NCBI GenBank assembly: GCA_017455945.1
Contig: JAFTLM010000389.1
Span: 1 to 6,552 of the forward strand
Source of the DNA: Clostridia bacterium
GTDB lineage: Bacteria > Bacillota > Clostridia > Oscillospirales > CAG-272
DNA length: 6,552 nt
Direction of reading: 5' to 3'
In this document: piece after piece, positions 1 to 6,513 of the stretch
Layout of the letters: every line of letters starts with the position of its first letter
Position numbering within the stretch: position 1 is the first letter of the stretch
Translations under genes and position numbers: made by a program
The notes under the pieces: model-generated
The model's database searches: none
Seen by the model: the letters and a program-made list of their open reading frames with translations, nothing else
What the model was told of the DNA's origin: nothing

Positions 1-822
1 GACACCGTCAAAAAGCTCAAGCATATACTCCATACGCTCGCACCACCACTTATAGCCGTTCTTTTTCATTGCATTCCAATTATAAAGAGGATTGCCCCAA
101 AGCTGTCCGTCTTTGGCAAAGTAATCGGGCGGAACACCTGCTACGGCTTTAAGGTGTCCTTTGGCGTCAAGCCGGAACTCGTTTTTGTTTGCCCACACGT
201 CGCTGCTGTCGTATGCTACGTATATAGGAATATCGCCTATAATCTTTATACCCTTGGAGTTTGCATAGGCTTTTATTTCACTCCATTGAACAAGAAACTC
301 ATATTCAATGAATTCCCAAGCGAAAAGTGTATCGGCGTTATAATCGGTCTTTGTCCAATCTATCCACTCGGAATAACCGTTAGCCTCCTTAAGTGCCATA
401 AAAAGGCAAAAGTCGTAAATTGGCTTTTTAGCCGATATTACTCGTTCTATTTTTTCCCTATCCTCTTTGCACACTCTTGAAGATGCTTTTTTCAACAATT
501 CAAAACGCTCTTTTTCAAGCCTTTCAAACTCACACGCATAGGGAGTGTCCTGTTTTGCAAAGCCAAGTTCGCTTTCTGTTATCAAGCCTTTTTCAGCCAA
601 TTTTTCTATATCCACGAAATAAGGATTTCCCGAAAAAGATCCGTAGGATTTATACGGAGAACCGCACTCGTCTGCCATATTGAAGGGCAGCGTTTGCCAA
701 TAGGAAAACCCGCACTCTGCGATAAAATCTACAAATTCCTTCGCGTTTTTTCCAAAAGAGCCTATAGAATAGTCACCGTAGAGTGACGAAATATGCATAA
801 GAACACCGCTTGCACGGCTCAT
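1..822 (-). CDS. malQ: 4-alpha-glucanotransferase (amylomaltase), N-terminal part, truncated by window edge
   Basis: Cytoplasmic glycoside hydrolase family 77 enzyme that transfers alpha-1,4-glucan segments between maltodextrins, in maltose/glycogen metabolism. The frame is open from the ATG at 822-820 to the left edge, giving 274 of the roughly 500 residues usual for the family. Visible family blocks, in order: an N-terminal HISSLYGDYSIGSFG segment (10-24), YWQTLP (41-46), SPYKSYGSFSGNPYF (55-69), FMALKEANG (141-149), GDIPIYVAYDSSDVW (196-210), AGVPPDYF (228-235), GQLWGNPLYNW (239-249) and ELFDGV (269-274). In known amylomaltases the last block is followed directly by RIDHFRG, which carries the nucleophilic Asp, so the catalytic residues lie outside the window and activity cannot be judged. 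The start is supported by a GAGGTGAG ribosome site and by colinearity with Thermus amylomaltase. It begins 20 bp after the polA stop on the same strand with no terminator between, so cotranscription is likely. Confidence 0.95.
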   Translation of the reverse strand, partial: MSRASGVLMHISSLYGDYSIGSFGKNAKEFVDFIAECGFSYWQTLPFNMADECGSPYKSYGSFSGNPYFVDIEKLAEKGLITESELGFAKQDTPYACEFERLEKERFELLKKASSRVCKEDREKIERVISAKKPIYDFCLFMALKEANGYSEWIDWTKTDYNADTLFAWEFIEYEFLVQWSEIKAYANSKGIKIIGDIPIYVAYDSSDVWANKNEFRLDAKGHLKAVAGVPPDYFAKDGQLWGNPLYNWNAMKKNGYKWWCERMEYMLELFDGV

Positions 823-825
823 AAT

Positions 826-833
826 CTCACCTC
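826..833 (-). promoter_or_regulatory. malQ ribosome binding site
   Basis: The minus strand reads GAGGTGAG here, matching the anti-Shine-Dalgarno extension, with the GAGG core 7 nt from the ATG at 822. It lies wholly inside the 20-bp polA-malQ gap, which leaves no room for a separate promoter or terminator there. Confidence 0.85.
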
Positions 834-842
834 ATCAAAATT

Positions 843-3377
843 TTATTTACAATCGTACCAATTCTCGCCAACACCGATTTCCACATCAAGAGGAACCGAA
901 AGCTTCACGGCGTTTTCCATTTCATTTTGCAATATTTCGAGTGCTTCGTCGGCACAATCGCGGTGTGCTTCAACGATAAGTTCGTCGTGCACCTGAAGTA
1001 TAAGTTTGGCATCGATCTGCTTTTCTCTGAGCTTTCTGTCCACGTTTATCATAGCTATCTTGATTATATCGGCGGCAGTTCCCTGTATAGGGCTGTTCAT
1101 AGCCACTCTTTCGCCAAACTTTTTCAACATTTTATTGTGACCTTCAAGCTCGGGAATATATCTTCGTCTTCCAAACGCGGTAGTAACGTATCCGCTCTCA
1201 TAAGCCGACTTTACTATATTTTTTAAATAAGAGTCTACACCCGAATAGGTTAAAAGATAATTATCGATATATTCTCTTGCCTGATTTCGGGTTATTTTCA
1301 AATCCTGAGACAGCGAAAAATCTCCTATACCGTAAACTATGCCGAAATTAACCGCCTTAGCTCTTTTACGCAATTCGGGGGTCACGTCATCAAGCTCGAC
1401 ACCAAAAACTTTCGCCGCAGTTGACGTGTGAATATCTTCACCCGACTTAAATGCGTCTATCATATGTCGGTCATTGGAAATATCCGCCAACAAACGAAGC
1501 TCAATTTGAGAATAGTCGGCATCAATAAGCAAATATTCGTCGGAACGCGGAACAAAATAGCGTCTGAACTCCCGTCCAAGTTCGGTTTTTATCGGAATGT
1601 TCTGAAGGTTGGGTTCGGTGGAGGAAAGTCTTCCAGTCGCTGTTCCCGTTTGCTTGAAATTTGTGTGTATCTTTCCGTCTGCCCCGGCTACCTTAACCAG
1701 TCCTTCGGCATAGGTCCCTTTAAGCTTGGCTACCTGTCTGTAGTCGAGAATATCTTCAATAATAGGATGATATGGCTTAAGCTTTTCAAGGACGTCCGCA
1801 CCGGTAGAATAACCGCTTTTCGTTTTCTTGCCGGTTGGTAACATCATTTTTTCAAAAAGAACCTCTCCAAGCTGTTTGGGCGAGTTTATATTAAACTCAC
1901 AACCAGCATGAAAATATATACGCTCTTTCAATTCATCTTCGAAGCTCTCAAGTCTTTTCCCGTACTCATTCAATCCTTCTACGCTTACACAAAAGCCTTC
2001 CTTTTCCATTTTAAACAGGACTTTAGCAAGCGGCATTTCTATCTCATAAAGGAGCTTTTCCTGGTTATTAGCCGATATTTTGGCATCGATTTCTTTGTAG
2101 GCGTTCCAGATGTCTCCCGCATTTTGCTCACTGTCCGAATTACCTGCATAAGCCGAACAAATTCTGCCCAGGTCAAAACTTCCTTCAGACGGGTTTAACA
2201 CGTATGCTCCCAACATAATATCGTGATGACAATTTAAAAATTCCACACCGATTTCATCAAAAAGCTTATACAGATGCTTTACGTCATAGCATACGGCTTT
2301 TTTATTTTCATCGGCAAAAACAGCCTTTACCTTTGAAAGCGAACCCGAATACAAATATATTTTACCGCCATCACAAAATTCGGTCTTTTCGCCGTTTATC
2401 AAAAACGAAAAGCTTTCCGCTTTAGAAAGTTTTTCCAACAGTGTGTCTGCATCGGTTTCCACCAAGTCAAATTGCCTATGCTCAAGCACCTGTTCCTCGG
2501 TATTTTCCTGTACACAACCGTCCAAGCCAAAGCGTTTTATAAAGGCAGAAAACTCAAATTTGGTAAAAAGCTTATGCACTTCGGTTCTGTCCATATCGCG
2601 TCTTGCTACTGCTTCCAGATTTTCAATTATCGGAACCTCGCAAAATATTTGAGCCAACTTTTGAGACATAAACGCACTTTCCCTGCCCTCATTAAGCTTT
2701 TTATTATTGGAAGGTGTAAACGGGTTAGAAGGCAAAGCCTCGTAGAGCTTTTCAAGTGTTCCGTATTCAGAAATGAATTTGAGTGCGGTCTTCTCGCCTA
2801 TTCCGGGAACTCCGGGAATATTATCGGAGCTGTCTCCCATAAGTGCTTTTACGTCTACGAACTGAGACGGGAGAACACCGTACTTTTCCACAAAAGCATC
2901 GGTATTCATAGTAACCGTATCAGCATTGGTAGCAAGCAAAACCGTTGTTTTCTCCGAAATAAGCTGAAGCGAATCTCTGTCTCCGGTGAGAACGTATGCT
3001 TCGCAATCTTCTTTTTCAGCCATTTTTGCAAGAGTGCCAAGAATATCATCAGCCTCATATCCTGCAAGCTCCAACACGTTAAAGCCAAGTGCTTTCAAGC
3101 AATCCTTGGCATAAGGAATCTGTTCCAGAAGCTCGGGCGGTGTAGCATGCCTGCCCGCCTTATATTCTCCGTAAAACTCGTGTCTGAAAGTAGGCTTTTT
3201 AACGTCAAACGCCACGGCAAGATAATCGGGCGAAAGGGCTTCCACCTGTTTCATTATGATATTTATCATACCGTAAATTGCGTTTGTGTGTATTCCCTCT
3301 CTGTTTGTAAGCGGTCTTATTCCGTAAAACGCGCGGTTTATTATGCTGTTTCCGTCTATGGCAAGTAGCTTTTTCAT
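843..3377 (-). CDS. polA: DNA polymerase I (5'-3' exonuclease plus polymerase, inactive proofreading domain)
   Basis: Replication and repair polymerase that fills gaps and removes RNA primers. The protein has 844 residues. Residues 1-290 are the 5' nuclease, with the expected acidic residues D8, D58, E108, D110, D111, D133, D135, D182 and D185 and a GIGEKTA helix-hairpin-helix (192-198). Residues about 300-435 are a degenerate 3'-5' exonuclease fold: the usual DxE pair is L326/N328, and only the later D386 is recognisable. The polymerase domain holds motif A DADYSQIELR (D621), motif B RKRAKAVNFGIVYG (R670, K674, F678) and motif C QVHDE (D798). A start five codons upstream (3392) is in frame, but I prefer ATG 3377: family members start close to KKLLAIDGN, GGGGAAAG lies 5 nt upstream, and the predicted transcript start near 3404 would leave only about 11 nt before the upstream ATG. 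malQ follows after 20 bp. Confidence 0.98.
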   Translation of the reverse strand: MKKLLAIDGNSIINRAFYGIRPLTNREGIHTNAIYGMINIIMKQVEALSPDYLAVAFDVKKPTFRHEFYGEYKAGRHATPPELLEQIPYAKDCLKALGFNVLELAGYEADDILGTLAKMAEKEDCEAYVLTGDRDSLQLISEKTTVLLATNADTVTMNTDAFVEKYGVLPSQFVDVKALMGDSSDNIPGVPGIGEKTALKFISEYGTLEKLYEALPSNPFTPSNNKKLNEGRESAFMSQKLAQIFCEVPIIENLEAVARRDMDRTEVHKLFTKFEFSAFIKRFGLDGCVQENTEEQVLEHRQFDLVETDADTLLEKLSKAESFSFLINGEKTEFCDGGKIYLYSGSLSKVKAVFADENKKAVCYDVKHLYKLFDEIGVEFLNCHHDIMLGAYVLNPSEGSFDLGRICSAYAGNSDSEQNAGDIWNAYKEIDAKISANNQEKLLYEIEMPLAKVLFKMEKEGFCVSVEGLNEYGKRLESFEDELKERIYFHAGCEFNINSPKQLGEVLFEKMMLPTGKKTKSGYSTGADVLEKLKPYHPIIEDILDYRQVAKLKGTYAEGLVKVAGADGKIHTNFKQTGTATGRLSSTEPNLQNIPIKTELGREFRRYFVPRSDEYLLIDADYSQIELRLLADISNDRHMIDAFKSGEDIHTSTAAKVFGVELDDVTPELRKRAKAVNFGIVYGIGDFSLSQDLKITRNQAREYIDNYLLTYSGVDSYLKNIVKSAYESGYVTTAFGRRRYIPELEGHNKMLKKFGERVAMNSPIQGTAADIIKIAMINVDRKLREKQIDAKLILQVHDELIVEAHRDCADEALEILQNEMENAVKLSVPLDVEIGVGENWYDCK

Positions 3378-3382
3378 TTTAT

Positions 3383-3390
3383 CTTTCCCC
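3383..3390 (-). promoter_or_regulatory. Probable polA ribosome binding site deciding the start
   Basis: The minus strand reads GGGGAAAG, 5 nt before the ATG at 3377. It is not a canonical AGGAGG site, but it sits inside the coding stretch of the longer reading (ATG 3392) and so favours the shorter one. The alternative GGGG near 3404-3407 is about 11 nt from ATG 3392 and would lie at the very 5' end of the mRNA. Confidence 0.5.
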
Positions 3391-3410
3391 ATATAATAAA
3401 TTACCCCTAT

Positions 3411-3439
3411 AGTATAACACCACAGGGGAGATTTGTCAA
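3411..3439 (-). promoter_or_regulatory. Sigma-A promoter of polA (and probably malQ)
   Basis: On the minus strand TTGACA (3439-3434) and TATACT (3416-3411) are separated by exactly 17 bp. The -35 is perfect and the -10 differs from TATAAT at one position. The predicted start is near 3404, giving a 5' leader of about 27 nt to ATG 3377. The gap upstream of polA holds nothing else except the terminator-like hairpin of the preceding gene. Confidence 0.88.
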
Positions 3440-3486
3440 TATGACACGTAAAATATATTTACTTTTTGACAAAGTTACACTTCACT

Positions 3487-3516
3487 ACAAAGTGGGACGG
3501 TTATATGCCGCCCCAC
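3487..3516 (-). terminator. Hairpin after the kinase-like gene, weak intrinsic terminator
   Basis: On the minus strand a 9-bp stem (3516-3508 with 3500-3492) reads GTGGGGCGG and CCGTCCCAC around a 7-nt loop, all paired if one G-U is allowed. It begins 7 nt after the stop codon at 3524. Only TTTGTA follows, so the U-tract is poor and termination may be partial. In DNA the same position is an A/C mismatch when read on the plus strand, so the hairpin favours minus-strand RNA. Confidence 0.6.
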
Positions 3517-3523
3517 AAAATAT

Positions 3524-4141
3524 TTAATTGCTGCCTTTTGCCATTGCCGCAATAATGCGTGCAATTTCATCTACTCCGAGAATGCTGCTGTTAAATGTGG
3601 CATCGTATCTTTCACTTGCGCCCCACTTGTGTCCTGTGTAGAAATTATAGTAGTTAGCACGGTACTTATCTTCTTTTACAATAAGATTTTCGGCTTCCTT
3701 TTCGGATATTCCGTTCTTCTCGGCAACTCTCTTTTTACGCCAATCAAAGTCGGCGTGAATAAACACGCTTATTTTATTTTCAAAATTTCTCAGAGCATAG
3801 TCGCCGCAACGACCTATAATTACGCATTGCTCTTTCTCTGCAAGCTCTTTAATTATATCGTTTTGAACGATGAACAGCTTATCGTTTATCGGTATATCAT
3901 AATGACCTGCAATTCCGCCCGCCACCGATGCACCTACAGCCAGACTGTAAAGGAGGCTTCCCGCTGCTCTTTCATCAGCTTTATGGAGCATATCGGGATG
4001 ATATCCGCTCTTTTCAGCGGCAAGATCAATAAGCTCTTTTCCGTAAGCCTTGATTCCGAGAAGCTCGGCAACCTTCTCACCGATTTCGCGTCCTCCGCTT
4101 CCGTACTGTCTTGCAATTGTAATAACGGGATTCTTGTACAT
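3524..4141 (-). CDS. Cytidylate kinase-like family protein
   Basis: A 205-residue soluble protein that looks like the uncharacterised cytidylate-kinase-like family common in Firmicutes (Cytidylate_kin2 type), not canonical Cmk. A beta strand (PVITIARQ, 5-12) leads into a P-loop-like YGSGGREIG (13-21) that has Arg where Walker A usually has Lys. Next come a KELIDLAAEKSGY helix (35-47), a central CVIIGRCGDYAL block (106-117), a VFIHADFDWRKKRV strand-helix (126-139), a lid-like EKEAENLIVKEDKYRANYYNFYTGHKW region (148-173) and a C-terminal ERYDATFNSSILGVDEIARII block (177-197). Residues 61-80 are small and Gly/Ala-rich, possibly a flexible insert. The start is ATG 4141: AAAGGAG lies 8 nt upstream, whereas an in-frame GTG at 4150 overlaps that site. 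It is divergent from the flippase gene and has its own promoter. The substrate is unknown; nucleotide phosphorylation is inferred only. Confidence 0.88.
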   Translation of the reverse strand: MYKNPVITIARQYGSGGREIGEKVAELLGIKAYGKELIDLAAEKSGYHPDMLHKADERAAGSLLYSLAVGASVAGGIAGHYDIPINDKLFIVQNDIIKELAEKEQCVIIGRCGDYALRNFENKISVFIHADFDWRKKRVAEKNGISEKEAENLIVKEDKYRANYYNFYTGHKWGASERYDATFNSSILGVDEIARIIAAMAKGSN

Positions 4142-4149
4142 ATATTTCA

Positions 4150-4156
4150 CTCCTTT
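4150..4156 (-). promoter_or_regulatory. Ribosome binding site of the kinase-like gene, excludes the GTG start
   Basis: The minus strand reads AAAGGAG, with 8 nt to the ATG at 4141. The in-frame GTG at 4150-4148 shares its first G with this site and would have no ribosome site at proper distance, so ATG 4141 is the better start. Confidence 0.8.
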
Positions 4157-4174
4157 TTTATAGTTCGCAATAAT

Positions 4175-4203
4175 ATTTTACCATATTTTTCTGAATTTGT
4201 AAA
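4175..4203 (-). promoter_or_regulatory. Sigma-A promoter of the kinase-like gene
   Basis: On the minus strand TTTACA (4203-4198) and TAAAAT (4180-4175) are 17 bp apart, each one mismatch from consensus. The predicted start is near 4168, leaving a leader of about 27 nt that contains the AAAGGAG site. Confidence 0.8.
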
Positions 4204-4238
4204 GATTTTTTTCAAAAAAAGTATTGCCACCTTTCTAT

Positions 4239-4267
4239 TCTTTATAAACACAAAAACGCATAAAATA
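4239..4267 (+). promoter_or_regulatory. Possible promoter of the flippase gene (sporulation-type -10)
   Basis: No good sigma-A pair was found upstream of the flippase: TTGCCA at 4224 and TATAAA at 4243 are only 13 bp apart. CATAAAATA at 4259-4267 matches the CATANNNT(A) -10 pattern of mother-cell sporulation sigma factors E and K, but the -35 region around 4239-4245 is a poor match (about 4 of 7). This is a weak call made partly because SpoVB genes are sigma-E controlled in Bacillus. Confidence 0.25.
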
Positions 4268-4288
4268 ATATATCGGAAAATTCATTTG

Positions 4289-4296
4289 AAAGGAAG
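4289..4296 (+). promoter_or_regulatory. Ribosome binding site of the flippase gene
   Basis: AAAGGAAG with 5 nt to the ATG at 4302. It is a good purine-rich site and supports this start, which also places the first hydrophobic segment right at the N terminus, as in SpoVB-type proteins. Confidence 0.75.
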
Positions 4297-4301
4297 AGTT
4301 A

Positions 4302-5885
4302 ATGAAAAACATAAAGAAATTTTTCTTGAACGCGATTATTTTATGTGCGGTGTCAATGTTAATGAGAACGGTAGGCGTAAGCTTCAACGTATACGTCTCC
4401 AACCGTGCGGGAGCAGAAGCCATGGGCTTGTATGCGTTATTATCAAGCGTATATGGATTCAGCGTTACTTTTGCAACGTCGGGAATAAATTTTGCTACCA
4501 TGAGGCTTGTAGCTAAAGCTCTCGGAAAAAACGACCGCCAAGAAGCTTCCGCCGTGCTTAAAAGATGTATTATATACAGTCTGATATTCTCTTCTGCGGC
4601 TTCAGCCTTTCTTTTTTCTGCTTCGGAATTTATAGGCGTCAGAATATTAAACGACGAAAGAACTATTCTCTCGTTAAAAATCCTATCCGTAACGCTTGTT
4701 CCAATTTCGCTTTCCTCCACGTTCAACGGATATTTCACTGCGGTAAAACGAGTATACAAAAACGCGATAATTCAAGTTTGCGAGCAGGCCATAAAAATTT
4801 TCGCCGTATCTTCGCTTTTATCATTGTTCATACCAAAAGGCATAGAGTTTGCCTGCGCCGCTTTGGCGTTAGGCGGAGGTATTGCGGAAGTTTCATCATT
4901 TTTGTTATCGGGAACTGTTTTTCTCATCGATAAAAGAAAGGCGCTTAAAGAAAAAGGCGTAAAAAAGGACTATTCTTACGTCACTTCCGATTTGATGAAA
5001 ACTGCTCTCCCCATAGCGTCAAGCACGTATGCACGTTCGGGACTTATATCACTTGAACATATGCTGATTCCCATTGGGCTCGCAAAATACGGATTAAACA
5101 AAAGCCACTCTCTTTCTCTGTACGGAATAATCCAAAGTATGGTACTTCCCATAGTTCTTTTTCCCGCGGCTCTTATCAGTTCGTTTTCAGGGCTGTTAGT
5201 GCCGGAGCTTACCGAATGTGCGGTAAAAAACAACAACCGACAAATACGTTACATATGCGAACGCTCTCTGCAACTTGCCTTGATATTCTCAATAGGCACC
5301 GCCGGAATTGTGATATGCTTTTCGGGAGAACTGGGAAAGGTTATATACCCCAACGAAAACACGTCGGCATATATAAAACTTCTTGCTCCGCTTATTCCGA
5401 TAATGTATATAGACACCACTGTAGACCATATGTTGAAAGGACTTGGCGAACAGTTCTACAGTATGATAGTAAACATAGCCGATGCCCTGCTTTCGGTTTT
5501 CTTGGTATGGCTTTTACTTCCGCAATTTGGAATAATAGGTTATATAATTACAATATATGTATCGGAGCTTATTAACGCTTCATTAAGTATCGTAAGATTG
5601 ATGAAAAAAAGCGGTTTCAAAACCCACCTTACAAAATGGATAATCAAACCGCTTATATGCATTACAGGTGCCACCTGTCTATGTCACATTATTTTTTCTT
5701 TGGCGAATACAACTTTATTATCTCCGGCATTAAAACTTGCCACTCACATATTGGCAACTCTGCTTGCATATGCACTGATGTTGGTTATAACCGACGCATT
5801 TGACAGGCATGACATAGTCTGGATAGCTCGGATTTTCAAAAAAGAAACCTCAATAAAATCTAATGCTGGCGATTACTCTTCCTAA
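4302..5885 (+). CDS. SpoVB-like oligosaccharide/lipid-precursor flippase (MOP superfamily)
   Basis: A 527-residue polytopic inner-membrane protein. I count about 14 hydrophobic segments by eye (near 8-30, 42-62, 88-110, 123-145, 160-177, 182-208, 232-255, 271-300, 322-340, 356-372, 384-406, 410-430, 446-466, 473-497), as expected for the MOP flippase fold shared by MurJ, Wzx and SpoVB. Family-like blocks are the N-terminal LNAIILCAVSMLMRTVGVSFNVYVSNRAGAEAMGLY region (9-44), FATSGINFATMRLVA (57-71), TFNGYFTAVKRVYKNA (140-155) with a following CEQ (160-162), and DTTVDHMLKGLGEQFYSMIVN (371-391). Such proteins move lipid-linked sugar precursors across the membrane; SpoVB is needed for spore cortex in Bacillus. 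Because Firmicutes carry several paralogues (SpoVB, YabM, YtgP/MurJ-like), the symbol is left blank. It is divergent from the kinase-like gene, and its last 36 bp overlap the end of lexA on the opposite strand. Confidence 0.88.
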   Translation: MKNIKKFFLNAIILCAVSMLMRTVGVSFNVYVSNRAGAEAMGLYALLSSVYGFSVTFATSGINFATMRLVAKALGKNDRQEASAVLKRCIIYSLIFSSAASAFLFSASEFIGVRILNDERTILSLKILSVTLVPISLSSTFNGYFTAVKRVYKNAIIQVCEQAIKIFAVSSLLSLFIPKGIEFACAALALGGGIAEVSSFLLSGTVFLIDKRKALKEKGVKKDYSYVTSDLMKTALPIASSTYARSGLISLEHMLIPIGLAKYGLNKSHSLSLYGIIQSMVLPIVLFPAALISSFSGLLVPELTECAVKNNNRQIRYICERSLQLALIFSIGTAGIVICFSGELGKVIYPNENTSAYIKLLAPLIPIMYIDTTVDHMLKGLGEQFYSMIVNIADALLSVFLVWLLLPQFGIIGYIITIYVSELINASLSIVRLMKKSGFKTHLTKWIIKPLICITGATCLCHIIFSLANTTLLSPALKLATHILATLLAYALMLVITDAFDRHDIVWIARIFKKETSIKSNAGDYSS

Positions 5886-6452
5886 AACCGTCATTTCTTT
5901 TATTATTATTGGCTCCAATTCACTGTTCTCGGGCTGGAGTCTGAAATGTCCGTTTTCCTTATAAAATGTCTTTACGGTAGCCTCATCTTCAATCAAAGCA
6001 ACAACAATATCTCCGTTTTCGGCGTAATCGCATCGGTTGACCACAACGTAATCTCCGTCCATAATCCCCGCCTCTATCATACTGACTCCCGAAACTTTAA
6101 GAGCAAAAAGATTGTTTCTGTCGTATTTTTTATTTTCCATCGAAAAATCAATATACCCGTCAAAATTTTGGCTGGCAAGTATAGGCATTCCTGCAGTTAC
6201 CTTTCCAAGAACAGGCACTTTGTTCATTCCTATCGGCATTTTTTTCGTCAAAGATATAGCACGGCTTTTTCCGTCAATTTTTGTAATAAGCCCAAACTCC
6301 TCCAACCGGTTTATATACATATGAACCGTAGACGTACTTTTAAATCCCAATGCGTTTTCAATGTCTCTTACACTGGGAGCATATCCATTTTTAGATATAG
6401 CTTCACATATATAGTCATATACACTTTGCTCTCGCGGTTTAAGCTTTCTCAT
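5850..6452 (-). CDS. lexA: LexA repressor, SOS regulator (self-cleaving)
   Basis: A 200-residue dimeric repressor of the SOS response that undergoes RecA-stimulated self-cleavage after DNA damage. The N-terminal winged helix-turn-helix spans about 1-67, with the recognition region near APSVRDIENALGFKSTSTVHMYINRLEEFGLI (25-56). The latent serine-protease domain has the scissile Ala87-Gly88 in GKVTAGMP, the nucleophile Ser124 in VSGVSM and the general-base Lys161 in DEATVK, so all self-cleavage residues are present. It ends with the typical VLGRVIASIRFY. Length is normal for the family. The start is set by AGAAGGGG 7 nt upstream of ATG 6452 and by the usual MRKLKPREQ opening. The upstream region carries a promoter overlapped by a LexA box, so autoregulation is expected. 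The stop lies inside the flippase gene. Confidence 0.97.
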   Translation of the reverse strand: MRKLKPREQSVYDYICEAISKNGYAPSVRDIENALGFKSTSTVHMYINRLEEFGLITKIDGKSRAISLTKKMPIGMNKVPVLGKVTAGMPILASQNFDGYIDFSMENKKYDRNNLFALKVSGVSMIEAGIMDGDYVVVNRCDYAENGDIVVALIEDEATVKTFYKENGHFRLQPENSELEPIIIKEMTVLGRVIASIRFY

Positions 6453-6459
6453 AAATTTA

Positions 6460-6467
6460 CCCCTTCT
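6460..6467 (-). promoter_or_regulatory. lexA ribosome binding site
   Basis: The minus strand reads AGAAGGGG with 7 nt to the ATG at 6452. It lies about 11 nt downstream of the predicted transcript start, so the lexA leader is short, about 26 nt. Confidence 0.7.
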
Positions 6468-6484
6468 GTATACTGGTTACCAAT

Positions 6485-6513
6485 ATTGTACCACATTTTT
6501 TGCATTTTGTAAA
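6485..6513 (-). promoter_or_regulatory. Sigma-A promoter of lexA
   Basis: On the minus strand TTTACA (6513-6508) and TACAAT (6490-6485) are separated by 17 bp, each one mismatch from consensus. The predicted start is near 6478, inside a short dyad TGGTTACCA at 6474-6482. The -35 is overlapped by the LexA box. Confidence 0.85.

Noticed and set aside
154..480. Open frame of 108 codons on the plus strand at the left end
   Set aside because: It is antisense to malQ, whose family motifs are unmistakable in the opposite strand.
2472..3368. Long open frame of 298 codons on the plus strand inside polA
   Set aside because: It is fully antisense to the 5' nuclease and exonuclease region of polA, whose motifs are clear. 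It has no ribosome site, is rich in Cys, Phe, Ser and Tyr as expected of a reverse-frame shadow, and resembles no family I recognise.
3411..3439. Possible SOS control of polA
   Set aside because: I looked for GAACNNNNGTTC-like sequence around the polA promoter and found none, so there is no support for LexA control of polA here.
3629..4516. Open frame of 295 codons on the plus strand spanning the kinase-like gene and the start of the flippase
   Set aside because: It runs antisense to one recognised gene, crosses both divergent promoters and then enters the flippase gene out of frame. This is a shadow, not a gene.
4235..4759. Open frame of 174 codons on the minus strand opposite the flippase start
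   Set aside because: It is antisense to the conserved N-terminal blocks of the flippase and lacks a ribosome site or recognisable domain.
5664..5678. Perfect inverted repeat ACAGGTG-C-CACCTGT inside the flippase gene
   Set aside because: With a 1-nt centre it cannot form a normal RNA hairpin loop, has no following T-run and lies in coding sequence encoding a membrane segment. Probably chance.
5946..6512. Open frame of 188 codons on the plus strand opposite lexA
   Set aside because: It covers lexA and its promoter in antisense; the LexA motifs explain the coding constraint.
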